64,000 bases of DNA from DASYAN01 sp034431765 (GTDB taxonomy: Bacteria; Chloroflexota; Ktedonobacteria; Ktedonobacterales; Ktedonobacteraceae). The DNA lies in contig DAOUDD010000021.1 in assembly GCA_034431765.1 (NCBI GenBank), positions 1 to 64,000 of the forward strand, given 5' to 3'. The notes under the pieces are model-generated. The model saw only the letters and a program-made list of their open reading frames with translations. It made no database searches and was not told where the DNA came from. How positions within the stretch are numbered: position 1 is the first letter of the stretch; each line of letters starts with the position of its first letter. Positions 35,851 to 44,826 of this stretch are shown here, in pieces. The position numbers and the translations under genes were made by a program.

Positions 35851-35953
35851 AGCTTGTATTCCTCCTGTGATAGCGTACATATATAATACGAGTAAGAGGA
35901 ATATCTGGTTGTGCTTGACGAACAAGGCATGATTGCCTCTTCCCGCTTACACC

Positions 35954-36910
35954 TTAACGACCAATCAGAGGAATAAGAAGTGTAGCAGCAAATTCAAGAT
36001 GCCAGAGCGTCAGAGCAAACGTAAGCAAGACGAGTGCGACATGGAAGACGCGCCAGGAACGAATGATAGAACGGTAGAATTGTTCGCGCTGTAAGACATG
36101 TTGCACCTGTTGAAGCTCTGCAAGGTTCTCCTGCAGTCCAGGCATCAATGCTCCTGGTCGCGCGAGCGCGCTTTTGCGATCTGGTACGAAACGATAGTGC
36201 TTCTCATTCCGCTCAAGTTCCTGGGGTGTTTCCTCAAGAGAGATATAGGCAAGATCCCAGGATGTTGGAAGTGAAAGGCTCTGCTGCGCCCACGCTGGTT
36301 GTCCATTTCCAACTGCTGTACGAGCACGATTGGCACCTCCTGCCTGTGCAGGTTGTGGAGCAAGACTCCGAAGATCTTGATTATTATAGGAGACGATAGA
36401 CTGAATTGTCTGCTCAATTACCTCGATACGATCCTCGCCCTGCTCAGTCAGTGCACGCTTGGCCGATTTTGCGATTAAACGCGGCATCAAGCGATCTAGA
36501 CCACGACCAATAAAACCACTAACAACCAGGGCAAGCATGCCATAGAGTGCATATGTGCCGGAGCGCAGGTTAAAATTGCCAACGCAGTGCAGAAAGAGAA
36601 AAAACAGCGCAAGTATACCCAGGCTCACATGCCAATGCAACGCACCATTAAGCTGTCCAACACCACGTTTGCGCGAGTGACGTGTAAATGTGTAGAGCAA
36701 GGTTGCAAGCACCATGCAGACCGTTCCTGCAATGGCATAGCTATAACCGGACAAACTATCGGGCGCGATGTCCGTACTGATACGATTGTAGAACAGGAAT
36801 ACTGCTAGACCACCTGCTAACAATAACAGGGTCACTATTAGAGCATTACGCCAGGCACGGCTGGGATCAAAGAAAAACAGATTATATCTCTCTCTACCAG
36901 GTACTCTCAT
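35954..36910 (-). CDS. Predicted di-haem b membrane protein of redox cluster A (H-x13-H twice)
   Basis: A 318-residue protein whose start overlaps the ribosome-site region of the FeS gene stop (three bases apart). Hydrophobic segments lie at about 22-41, 55-75, 92-111, 119-138 and 287-312. Histidines H94 and H108 in one helix, and H290 and H304 in the last, are each separated by 13 residues. That is the pairing of bis-haem b proteins of the ferric-reductase/NADPH-oxidase type. A hydrophilic, Gln-rich loop of about 145 residues separates the two helices. The paralogue at 50120-51013 keeps the same His spacing. I infer transmembrane electron transfer from the preceding FeS protein. Confidence 0.78.
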   Translation of the reverse strand: MRVPGRERYNLFFFDPSRAWRNALIVTLLLLAGGLAVFLFYNRISTDIAPDSLSGYSYAIAGTVCMVLATLLYTFTRHSRKRGVGQLNGALHWHVSLGILALFFLFLHCVGNFNLRSGTYALYGMLALVVSGFIGRGLDRLMPRLIAKSAKRALTEQGEDRIEVIEQTIQSIVSYNNQDLRSLAPQPAQAGGANRARTAVGNGQPAWAQQSLSLPTSWDLAYISLEETPQELERNEKHYRFVPDRKSALARPGALMPGLQENLAELQQVQHVLQREQFYRSIIRSWRVFHVALVLLTFALTLWHLEFAATLLIPLIGR

Positions 36911-36913
36911 GCC

Positions 36914-37243
36914 TTACCGCTCCTCGCCTTCCTGCCGCATACTCTCGTCAGCAGCCAGCAGACGAACTTTGAGCCACATCATCATCGCATCTCGATGCAA
37001 TCCTACAGGGCAGGGTGAGACACAGGCACCACATTGATAACAGGCGCGTGCAAATCGTGCGACAGGGGGAGAAATCGTGCCTGATACCGTCTCACGATTC
37101 AGCACGTCAATGGTAATCGGCTCTGCCAGGGCAGGACAAGCCAGCAGACACTCATTGCAACCAATGCAAGCATGAGTTTCCTGACGTACTTGTGAACGTG
37201 TTTTGTGTACCATTACCGGATTCGGCTTGAGCAATCTAAGCAT
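36914..37243 (-). CDS. HdrC-like 2x[4Fe-4S] ferredoxin of redox cluster A
   Basis: A 109-residue protein; ATG 37243 has GGGAGAG in front. Two C-x2-C-x2-C-x3-CP clusters are seen: CIGCNECLLACPA near residue 26 and CYQCGACVSPCPV near 71. The spacing and the linking segment match the small subunit HdrC of heterodisulfide reductase and related ferredoxin modules. It should pass electrons between the flavoprotein encoded upstream and the haem-type membrane protein encoded three bases downstream. The first 110 residues of the large FeS protein at 51127-53091 are a paralogue of this whole protein. Confidence 0.85.
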   Translation of the reverse strand: MLRLLKPNPVMVHKTRSQVRQETHACIGCNECLLACPALAEPITIDVLNRETVSGTISPPVARFARACYQCGACVSPCPVGLHRDAMMMWLKVRLLAADESMRQEGEER

Positions 37244-37308
37244 TACATCTCTCCCTCGATGAAGTTGCATCTCTAAATATATAAATCATTTCGCAGATTA
37301 GAGATGCC

Positions 37309-39156
37309 TCAATAACTCTCCGTATATTCCCACAGATTACGGTTCGCTCTTTTTGCAGAAATGGAGGTTGATGGTACTTCTGGCCACATACCAGTTCTAT
37401 TTCCCTGACGTGCGATAACAGGAAGGTTTCCCGTAAAGGGGTTAATCTCCTCTTCCACCCTGTTTGAAGAATATCCGGCAAAAGCTGGCACTGATTGCTG
37501 TGCATCAGTACTACGTTCGGGTTGAGAGAGAGCGGGGAGTGTACCGGTAAAAGGACTTAACTCCTCTTCATAGATCAAGGGGCGAACCGTATTTTGCCTG
37601 ACTGTTTGCGCTGTTTGTACTGTTTGCACCTGCTCCACAACTGGCTGGATATCGTTTCGCTCCACGCTTGCTACTGCCGGGCTAGCTGGAGTAGCGGCTA
37701 ATACCGTTTCTGGCGTCTGAGTTGCGGCAGGAGCACGTATAACAGGAGCAACTGACCCTGTTTCAGGGAAACTGCGTGCAGGTGCAGGGGCGCTAAGTGG
37801 GGGCAATTGCCGCGTGGACATTGTTCGTGTCTTGATCGCTCCCTGTTGAGAGAAGTATCCACGTGCATCGAAGTTCCCTTTGAGCAGTGCTTTGGTGACG
37901 TTGCGCACGGAAAGCCCCTCGTCTATAATGCGTTTGATCGCGAGGCTATCCGGCTGGGCCATACCAACAGAGAGATAGCCAACAAGACGATCATCCAGAA
38001 GCGTGATGCGGCGGTAATTGCCCTGAGTCGTATCTGTTAACGTCATTACCTGGCTATCATTGCTTAACGGCTCGCCCACACTTAACATCGACAATTCACC
38101 CAGGTGCGTTGCGTGCCACGGCACACCAAACGAACGGTTTATCTGTTCTTCACGATCCACCATCATCGCTCCAGCAATACGTCCCTGCATAACAGCAGAG
38201 TACCACTGTGCACGCGGCTCGTAACCACCTGTCTGTGGATTACGTAGCGCAGCCGTATCACCTGCCGCGTATATATCGCGGACGCTTGTTCGCTGTTTAT
38301 CATCGACCAGGATGCCGTTCTTATGTTTCATTGGCACGCTGCAATGCTTCGCCAGAGTTGTGACAGGCTTGGTACCAGTGCAGGTCAATACCATCTCGCA
38401 AGGAATCATCTCGCGTGTATTTGTAATGACACCTGCAACACCGCCGATACGACCGATTACGCCAGTAACCTCTGTCTCAAGATGAATGATAGCTCCAGCG
38501 CGCCGCACGTTCTGCAAAACCATCTCTGAAGCAGTTTCATCCAACATTTTGTTCATAAAGGTCTTACCACGAATCAGCCAATGCACACGAATGCCCCAGT
38601 AGAGAAGGCCCATCACGGTTTCATTGGCATGCACGCCGCCTCCGATCACTACCGCTTCACGCACCTCTGGAATACGGCGGCGCAGATCCAGGTAGTCCTG
38701 CAAGCGATGTAGCATCAGCACACCATCAAAGGTGAGACCGGGTGTGCCATCAGGTAGACCTATAGGATGGCTACCAGTCGCGATTAACAACTTGTTGTAA
38801 CCGAAGGCACGATTCCCATCGAGCTTGAGATACTTGCTCTGTGCATGAATCTCCTCTACACGTGCGTTCACAACGTGAATACGTTCGCTTCGTTCGGTAC
38901 CAGGAGGATACGCAAGAAGTTGCTCACGCGCCAGTTTCGCGACGGCAAATTGTTTGAGGGCAGGAGTATTAATGGTCGGATGAAGCTGATCAGTAATAAT
39001 GACAATGCGCTTGTCAGGCTCATAGTGACGGGACTCAACTGCAGCCGTCAATCCCGCAATACCGTTGCCGATAATCACGATATCCGCCTGCGCCTGTCTC
39101 TCAATCTGAGCTGATTGCGTTGGAACCATTGCTCTGTTTTGATTGCTACTACTCAT
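37309..39156 (-). CDS. FAD-dependent NAD(P)H oxidoreductase with disordered tail, redox cluster A
   Basis: A 615-residue protein from ATG 39156 (GGGGATGGAG nearby). FAD-binding VIIGNGIAGLTAAVES near residue 28, NAD(P)-binding VIGGGVHANETVMG near 168, and IYAAGDTAALRNPQTG near 290 are typical of pyridine-nucleotide-disulfide oxidoreductases of the rubredoxin-reductase/NirB type. The CxxxxC redox disulfide is absent. After about 435, a Pro/Ala/Thr/Val-rich tail ends in two similar acidic motifs, EEELSPFTGTLP and EEEINPFTGNLP, about 35 residues apart. The tail could be a flexible docking segment. It should oxidise NAD(P)H for the adjacent FeS and haem proteins. Confidence 0.88.
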   Translation of the reverse strand: MSSSNQNRAMVPTQSAQIERQAQADIVIIGNGIAGLTAAVESRHYEPDKRIVIITDQLHPTINTPALKQFAVAKLAREQLLAYPPGTERSERIHVVNARVEEIHAQSKYLKLDGNRAFGYNKLLIATGSHPIGLPDGTPGLTFDGVLMLHRLQDYLDLRRRIPEVREAVVIGGGVHANETVMGLLYWGIRVHWLIRGKTFMNKMLDETASEMVLQNVRRAGAIIHLETEVTGVIGRIGGVAGVITNTREMIPCEMVLTCTGTKPVTTLAKHCSVPMKHKNGILVDDKQRTSVRDIYAAGDTAALRNPQTGGYEPRAQWYSAVMQGRIAGAMMVDREEQINRSFGVPWHATHLGELSMLSVGEPLSNDSQVMTLTDTTQGNYRRITLLDDRLVGYLSVGMAQPDSLAIKRIIDEGLSVRNVTKALLKGNFDARGYFSQQGAIKTRTMSTRQLPPLSAPAPARSFPETGSVAPVIRAPAATQTPETVLAATPASPAVASVERNDIQPVVEQVQTVQTAQTVRQNTVRPLIYEEELSPFTGTLPALSQPERSTDAQQSVPAFAGYSSNRVEEEINPFTGNLPVIARQGNRTGMWPEVPSTSISAKRANRNLWEYTESY

Positions 39157-39201
39157 GTGCACTCCATCCCCTATCTAATCGTGAAACTTCTATCTTTATT
39201 G

Positions 39202-39534
39202 CTAATCTACATCTAGTGCAATCAACATAGCATTTGCTGATTGCATATAATATACATCAGTAGGGGCTTTCTCGTTAATATGACGACTAATATGCCCCTT
39301 TTGCAATAAGCAACGCTGCGCGCATTGTAAATGTATAACCTGCTTGTCATCTTTTTGCATGACCAGGTCACTCGTTACAGCATTAAACGTCAACAGTTTT
39401 CCATGTGCGTGTAATGCGTTGGAATCATGAGCTAAAGCCGGTCCAATAGTGGCCACCGCAAAAATAGCTGCTGCAGCGATAACGAGAATAAGCAGTAATG
39501 TTACAAAACCGGCCCAGCTACGAGAATTTATCAT
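39202..39534 (-). CDS. Small exported protein at the head of redox cluster A
   Basis: A 110-residue protein with an N-terminal hydrophobic helix (residues ~8-30, GFVTLLLILVIAAAAIFAVA), followed by a short soluble domain carrying CAQRC (two Cys, three residues apart) and several His, e.g. ALAHDSNALHAHGK. It ends 45 bp before the flavoprotein start. A GTG three bases before the ATG is an alternative start. No family is recognised; a haem- or metal-binding role would be speculation. About 240 bp upstream lies the response-regulator gene stop. Confidence 0.6.
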   Translation of the reverse strand: MINSRSWAGFVTLLLILVIAAAAIFAVATIGPALAHDSNALHAHGKLLTFNAVTSDLVMQKDDKQVIHLQCAQRCLLQKGHISRHINEKAPTDVYYMQSANAMLIALDVD

Positions 39535-39776
39535 CACCCTTGCCCCTGATAAAACTCACTTTTTGTATTAAAGGCATTCGCTTTATTGTCTGGTATGTGC
39601 CCAATTTATTGGTTTAACCAGACGAAACGATTGTTGCTGTTTCAAACTGTGTCTAGGTGCTATTGTATATCAAGATATTTCTATTCCTCAGGAAGTCATC
39701 AGGAAAGTAGCCTAAATGTCTTACTGTTTGCTACTCTTTCTTACTTTCTTTACCACGATTGGCGAAGCCCTGTTTG

Positions 39777-40460
39777 TCAAGCACGAAGAATAATCAAGCC
39801 GTATTGGGCAGCGAGGGAGACAGCTTCGGTTCGATTGGTGGCACCTAACTTACTCATGATAGAGCTTACATGAAACTTCGCAGTACGCTCACTGATAACT
39901 AGCCGGCTGGCAATCTCTTTATTAGGCATACCTTGCGCTAGCAGATGCAGCACTTCGAGTTCACGCTCGGTTAATTCTTCGTTACGAGGTGGAGAAGCTG
40001 TACCAGAGGAATTGCGAGGAGATGCATCCTTTGGGGTTGGTCCCACATGACGCAGTAACTTTGAGGCGACTACAGGTTGAAGTAGTGAACCACCTTCCAT
40101 TGTGATGCGAATCCCTTTGAAGATTTCGTCACGGGGCGCATCTTTCAGGAGATAACCGTCAGCTCCTGCTTGTAAAGCTGAAATAATGCGCTCATCGTCA
40201 TCAAAAGCAGTAAATACGATGACACGAGGCCGCTGTACTCCCAATCCCCGATGTAATCGAGAAATAGTTTCGACCCCGTCTACAACAGGCATCTCCAGGT
40301 CTAGCAAAAGCATATCTGGCTGCCAATATGCAACGAGACGTAGCGCCTCTTCACCATTTGCACATTCAGCAATTACTCTAAAGTCAGCCTGAGTTTCTAG
40401 TAATGCACGCAATCCCTCACGCACAATAGGATGATCGTCCGCAAGCACAATACGAATCAT
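39777..40460 (-). CDS. NarL/FixJ-type response regulator
   Basis: A 227-residue regulator. The receiver domain has DDHPIVREGLRALLE, phospho-acceptor Asp in LLDLEMPVVDG (about residue 54), VFTAFDDD and the GYLLKDA Lys. The LuxR-type helix-turn-helix follows a Ser/Pro-rich linker: LTERELEVLHLLAQGMPNKE, then RLVISERTAKFHVSSI. It starts 48 bp downstream of the histidine kinase gene and almost certainly pairs with it. Targets are not proven; the redox cluster starts 240 bp downstream on the same strand and is the nearest candidate. Confidence 0.92.
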   Translation of the reverse strand: MIRIVLADDHPIVREGLRALLETQADFRVIAECANGEEALRLVAYWQPDMLLLDLEMPVVDGVETISRLHRGLGVQRPRVIVFTAFDDDERIISALQAGADGYLLKDAPRDEIFKGIRITMEGGSLLQPVVASKLLRHVGPTPKDASPRNSSGTASPPRNEELTERELEVLHLLAQGMPNKEIASRLVISERTAKFHVSSIMSKLGATNRTEAVSLAAQYGLIILRA

Positions 40461-40507
40461 ACTTGACTTACCTTTCTCATGAAGAACTGGAAAGAGGAGA
40501 GAGACTT

Positions 40508-41725
40508 CTAGTAGGGTATAGAGACTTCAATTCGTGTGCCGCTACCTGGCTCACTACAAATAGAGATACTTCCACCAAGTAATTTTACGCGCTCGCTCAT
40601 ACCTGCAAGACCAAAATGGCCTGAGCCACTGCCAATCTGGCCAGCAACATACTCAGGATCAAAGCCTTTTCCATTATCCTCCACAAAGAGACTGACAAAT
40701 TGCTCCTCTATAACGAGAAGGATCTCGATAAAGGAGGCATTCGCATGCTTGCGCGCGTTTGTCAGCGCTTCCTGGACAATACGATAGAGACTAGCCTCAA
40801 CACGCGCTGGAAGTGCTGGAAAGTTCTGTCTGGGGATATAGTTATACTGTACCGGTGGATGTATCTCTGCATGAGCTAATGTTGCTAGTGCCTCAGGCAG
40901 CGTCTGTTCTTGTAGAGGTGCAGAGCGCAGGTCCATTACGGAACGCCGCGCCTCTTCTAAATTGCTGCGTGCCAGACGTAGCGCTTTTTGAATTGCCTCT
41001 TGTGCACGATCCGGGTGCATCTGTAGAAGTGTATCCGCAGTCTCCAGTTGTAGGGTGATTGCAGCCAATCCCTGAGCCAACGTATCATGTATTTCTCGTG
41101 CCAGGCGATTGCGCTCTTCGATTGTAGCTAGCCGTGCTGCTGCATATGTATGCTGTGAGGATAACTGGGCGCGCTGCATCGCCAGGCCGATCTGGTCACT
41201 AATGATGTGCAACAAGTGCAGTTCTTGAGGTTGGAGTTCGCGCCAATCTTCACTCGCCACATTCATAACGCCCAGTGGAGTATCTCCAGCATAGATAGGT
41301 ACGCTGGAATGAAAGCGCAAGCCAAGTGCGCTGGGATCGTTATCACGCTCAGCATTTTTGAGCCGACTACAGCGCAAAACGTCTATATTGGCAGGACGCT
41401 CCATCGTCCCATTTAAAAACGTATCGACACATAGGCAAGAATCAGTCAAACGTTCGGGATGGTCAGCAAGGTAGGGTGGAAGATTTTGCGCTGCTGCCAG
41501 GTATGTCTTGCCTTGCTGATCAAGCAGCCAGACCCAGCCAGTGCGCAGATTCAATAGTTCGGTAACACGCGCAAGAACCTCTTGCAAAGCTTCATGTACG
41601 TCCACCTGGTGATTAAGATAGCCAGCGATATCATAGAGCACCGCCAGGTCACGGTTTCTATGCAGAAGGAATGGCAGTTCTGCCGTCACAGAAACTGGAT
41701 TTTCGTGCTCTTGCATGTTGTTCAC
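40508..41725 (-). CDS. GAF-domain sensor histidine kinase (NarX/LiaS type)
   Basis: A 405-residue cytoplasmic kinase without membrane helices. A GAF domain spans about residues 35-185 and contains a CLCVDTFLNG cluster and a further Cys (LRCSR), possible ligands for a redox cofactor. The HisKA_3 dimerisation domain has the phospho-acceptor His in RLAREIHDTLAQGLAAITLQ near 215, and the ATPase domain has VQEALTNARKHANAS, VEDNGKGFDPE and GHFGLAGMSERVKLLGG. The start is uncertain between GTG 41725 and ATG 41716; no ribosome site separates them. A redox or small-molecule signal is likely, given the Cys-bearing GAF domain and the redox genes downstream. Confidence 0.9.
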   Translation of the reverse strand: MNNMQEHENPVSVTAELPFLLHRNRDLAVLYDIAGYLNHQVDVHEALQEVLARVTELLNLRTGWVWLLDQQGKTYLAAAQNLPPYLADHPERLTDSCLCVDTFLNGTMERPANIDVLRCSRLKNAERDNDPSALGLRFHSSVPIYAGDTPLGVMNVASEDWRELQPQELHLLHIISDQIGLAMQRAQLSSQHTYAAARLATIEERNRLAREIHDTLAQGLAAITLQLETADTLLQMHPDRAQEAIQKALRLARSNLEEARRSVMDLRSAPLQEQTLPEALATLAHAEIHPPVQYNYIPRQNFPALPARVEASLYRIVQEALTNARKHANASFIEILLVIEEQFVSLFVEDNGKGFDPEYVAGQIGSGSGHFGLAGMSERVKLLGGSISICSEPGSGTRIEVSIPY

Positions 41726-42034
41726 AGAGAAGATATTTCAGAAGGAGCGCTACGATAAATAGGCTTTTCGTGTACATCCACGTTAGTATACCATATCTCG
41801 GAAAACTGTCGAGAGAATGGTCATCCATCAGGATAGTTAGCGTCATGAACATATAACAGGGGCTACTTGAACCGCTCCACGCACGCAACTTTGTAGTGAT
41901 AAGAAGATGAAATAATTTTGATAGGATTGCTGTTATAAACTTTGACAGAGAGGCACTAAAACTTATTGTCATACGAATTCAAATATGTTATAGTAATGTC
42001 AAAAAGATAAGCTTTGGATTTCAGGAGGTTGCTT
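41726..42034. other. Divergent intergenic region
   Basis: About 309 bp between the histidine kinase and clpB genes. It holds the clpB promoter at 41966-41994. No CIRCE-type repeat (ttagcactc/gagtgctaa) was seen, and no gene is supported. Confidence 0.45.
41966..41994 (+). promoter_or_regulatory. clpB promoter
   Basis: TTGTCA (41966-41971) and TATAGT (41989-41994) are separated by exactly 17 bases, about 40 bases before the clpB ATG. This looks like a vegetative sigma promoter. An operator for a heat-shock repressor is not evident. Confidence 0.65.
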
Positions 42035-44644
42035 ATGAAAATAGAACGCTTCACTGATAAAGCGCGAGAGGCTATTCAAGAGGCTTCAGAAATTGCGAAG
42101 GCGCTCAATAGTGGTTATATTGAACCTGAGCATCTATTAGACGCCTTACTTTCTCAAGAAGGCGGTGTTGTTCAACAGATTATTCAAAAGGCCGGGGGAA
42201 ATATCTTCACGGTCAAGAATATGATTGAGCAGGAGATAGAGCGTATGCCACGCGTCTATGGTGGCAGCGATCCAAGCATCTCAACGCGTCTGCGTAAGGT
42301 GTTGGAAGACGCGTGGAAGGAGATGGGCAACTTTAAAGACGAGTACCTGAGCGTTGAACATCTGCTGTTAGCACTCTTTGAGGAAGATACTGCTGCTCAG
42401 CGTGCGTTGAAGGCTGCTGGCTTGAGTCGAGATCTTGTTCTGAAAGCGCTAACCGCTATTCGTGGCTCACAGCGCGTTACAGATCAGAATCCCGAAGGAA
42501 AATATCAATCATTAGAGAAATATGGCCGTGATTTGACCGAGCTGGCACGGCAAGGGAAACTCGACCCGGTCATCGGGCGTGATGAAGAGATCCGCCGCGT
42601 GATCCAGGTGCTGAGCCGTCGTACCAAGAACAACCCGGTGCTGATCGGTGAACCTGGCGTTGGTAAAACTGCGATTGTCGAAGGGTTGGCACAGCGTATC
42701 GTGCGTGGCGACATCCCCAAGACGCTTGCCAATAAACAGGTTGTCACGCTTGATCTGGGCGCGCTGGTCGCAGGCGCAAAGTTTCGTGGCGAATTTGAGG
42801 AGCGGCTGAAAGCAGTACTCAAGGAAGTCACCAGCGCAGAAGGTGGTATTATCCTTTTTATTGATGAATTGCATACACTGGTTGGCGCTGGTGCAGCTGA
42901 AGGAGCAATGGATGCCTCGAACATGCTCAAACCGATGCTGGCCCGCGGTGAGTTGCACTGCATTGGTGCAACGACACTTGACGAGTATCGCAAACACATT
43001 GAGAAAGACGCTGCTCTGGAGCGCCGTTTTCAACCGGTCCTGGTTGACCAGCCGACTGTAGAGGATACGATCAGCATCCTCCGTGGTCTCAAGCCACGCT
43101 ATGAGGTGCATCACGGCGTACGTATCCAGGACAGCGCTCTGGTTGCTGCAGCCGTTCTCTCTAATCGTTATATCACTGATCGCTTCTTACCTGACAAAGC
43201 TATCGACCTGGTAGACGAGGCAGCCAGCCATCGCCGCGTCGAACTTGATAGTACACCCAGTGAGATCGATGCACTTGATCGGCGCATTCGGCAGCTCCAG
43301 GTCGAGCAAGAGGCGCTCAAGAAAGAGACTGACAGCGCCAGCCGTGAGCGTCGCGAGCGAGTTGAGCGTGAACTGGCGAATCTGAATGAGCAATTGCACA
43401 CGCTTCGTCTCACCTTAGAAAGCGAGCGAGCACCAGTAGAAGAGATGCGTGAACTCAAACAGCAACTTGAGGAGGCTCAAGTTGCCTATGACAAGGCTGA
43501 GCGTGCCTATGATTACGAAGCGATGGCGCGCCTGAGCTATGGCACAATCAAGGTGCTTGAGCAACGTATCAAAGAGCAGGAAGCTGCGCTTGGGAACCTG
43601 CAGAGCGCACGTATGCTCAAGGAAGAGGTCGATGCTGAAGACATTGCGCAGATCGTCGCCAAATGGACGCATATCCCAACCTCCCGCTTGATGGAGGGCG
43701 AGGTCCAGAAATTGTTAACAATGGAGGATCGCTTGCGTGAGCGCGTGGTAGGACAGGATATGGCGTTGCAGATTGTCTCAGATGCTGTACGCCGTTCACG
43801 TGCCGGTCTACAAGATCCCAATCGTCCACTGGCAAGTTTCCTGTTCCTGGGTCCCACAGGTGTTGGTAAAACTGAGCTTGCGCGAGCACTTGCAGAATTT
43901 CTCTTTGATAACGAGCAAGCGATGGTGCGTATCGACATGTCAGAGTACATGGAGAAGCATTCCGTCTCACGTCTCATCGGAGCACCGCCGGGATATGTCG
44001 GTTATGACGAAGGTGGTCAATTGACCGAGATCGTGCGCCGTCAGCCGTATAGCGTCATCCTGCTTGATGAGATTGAGAAGGCGGCTCCAGAAGTCTTCAA
44101 CATCCTGCTGCAATTGCTTGACGATGGTCGTCTCACCGATGGACAGGGACGTACTGTAGACTTCAAAAATACGGTGATCATCATGACCAGTAACGTAGGT
44201 GATCGCTGGCTGCACGAATACGACGGTCTGGAAGAGGACGAGATCCAGCGCAACGTCCGCCAACGGCTGCGCGAAGAAGGCTTCCGGCCTGAGTTTATCA
44301 ACCGTATCGACGAGGTTATCATCTTCCACCAGATTGGTCGCGAACAGGTGAAAAACATCGTCGAGATCCAGATCAATCGCCTGCGCCCACGTCTCGCCGA
44401 GCGGCATATCACGCTCAACCTTGCCGAGGAAGCGAAGGAACTGCTCGCCAACGAGGGCTATGATCCACAATTTGGAGCACGCCCGTTGAAACGTGTCATC
44501 CAGCGTGAAGTTGAGAACCGTATCGCTCGTGGCATTCTCGACGGAACAATCCACGAAGGGAGCACAGTCGAGATCATCGTACGCAACGGCAAACTTGTCA
44601 TGATACCTGATGCAAGCACTGTGACAACAGAGAGTGTCGCATAA
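42035..44644 (+). CDS. clpB: ATP-dependent protein disaggregase ClpB
   Basis: An 869-residue HSP100 protein; ATG 42035 is preceded by CAGGAGG. The N-domain (KAREAIQEASEIAKALNSGY) is followed by AAA-1 with GEPGVGKTAIVEGLAQRI and IDELHTLVGAGAAEGAMDAS, a coiled-coil middle domain about residues 405-525 (with LNEQLHTLRLTLESERAP), then AAA-2 with GPTGVGKTELARALA and ILLDEIEKAAPEVF, and a C-terminal domain. It dissolves protein aggregates together with DnaK. The middle domain distinguishes it from ClpA and supports ClpB over ClpC. Confidence 0.95.
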   Translation: MKIERFTDKAREAIQEASEIAKALNSGYIEPEHLLDALLSQEGGVVQQIIQKAGGNIFTVKNMIEQEIERMPRVYGGSDPSISTRLRKVLEDAWKEMGNFKDEYLSVEHLLLALFEEDTAAQRALKAAGLSRDLVLKALTAIRGSQRVTDQNPEGKYQSLEKYGRDLTELARQGKLDPVIGRDEEIRRVIQVLSRRTKNNPVLIGEPGVGKTAIVEGLAQRIVRGDIPKTLANKQVVTLDLGALVAGAKFRGEFEERLKAVLKEVTSAEGGIILFIDELHTLVGAGAAEGAMDASNMLKPMLARGELHCIGATTLDEYRKHIEKDAALERRFQPVLVDQPTVEDTISILRGLKPRYEVHHGVRIQDSALVAAAVLSNRYITDRFLPDKAIDLVDEAASHRRVELDSTPSEIDALDRRIRQLQVEQEALKKETDSASRERRERVERELANLNEQLHTLRLTLESERAPVEEMRELKQQLEEAQVAYDKAERAYDYEAMARLSYGTIKVLEQRIKEQEAALGNLQSARMLKEEVDAEDIAQIVAKWTHIPTSRLMEGEVQKLLTMEDRLRERVVGQDMALQIVSDAVRRSRAGLQDPNRPLASFLFLGPTGVGKTELARALAEFLFDNEQAMVRIDMSEYMEKHSVSRLIGAPPGYVGYDEGGQLTEIVRRQPYSVILLDEIEKAAPEVFNILLQLLDDGRLTDGQGRTVDFKNTVIIMTSNVGDRWLHEYDGLEEDEIQRNVRQRLREEGFRPEFINRIDEVIIFHQIGREQVKNIVEIQINRLRPRLAERHITLNLAEEAKELLANEGYDPQFGARPLKRVIQREVENRIARGILDGTIHEGSTVEIIVRNGKLVMIPDASTVTTESVA

Positions 44645-44672
44645 GCAGCTACTGCTCTTATTGTCCATCCTC

Positions 44673-44706
44673 AAAGGTCAACTACCAGGAAAGGTAGTTG
44701 ACCTTT
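44673..44706 (+). terminator. clpB terminator
   Basis: aaaggtcaactacc (44673-44686) and ggtagttgaccttt (44693-44706) are perfect 14-base inverted copies with a six-base loop, followed by tgttattt. It lies 28 bases after the clpB stop. Confidence 0.8.
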
Positions 44707-44779
44707 TGTTATTTAAAGAATTTTCATATTTACTCTCCTATTGGTGAATATATTGTCACTGGAATAGCGTTGTACTATC

Positions 44780-44788
44780 TGCTATAAT
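44780..44788 (+). promoter_or_regulatory. Extended -10 promoter of the Rpn-like gene
   Basis: TGCTATAAT fits the extended -10 consensus TGnTATAAT, about 38 bases before the next start. No good -35 box is needed or seen. Confidence 0.45.
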
Positions 44789-44826
44789 CTGGATAGATAA
44801 TAAAAACACGTGGGAGGGTTGATGCT

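Noticed and set aside
42512..43114. Long antisense open frame of 200 codons inside clpB
   Set aside because: Shadow of the strongly biased clpB codons; no ribosome site and no recognisable protein text.
43967..44674. Antisense open frame of 235 codons at the end of clpB
   Set aside because: Shadow frame; the sense strand encodes conserved ClpB AAA-2 motifs throughout.
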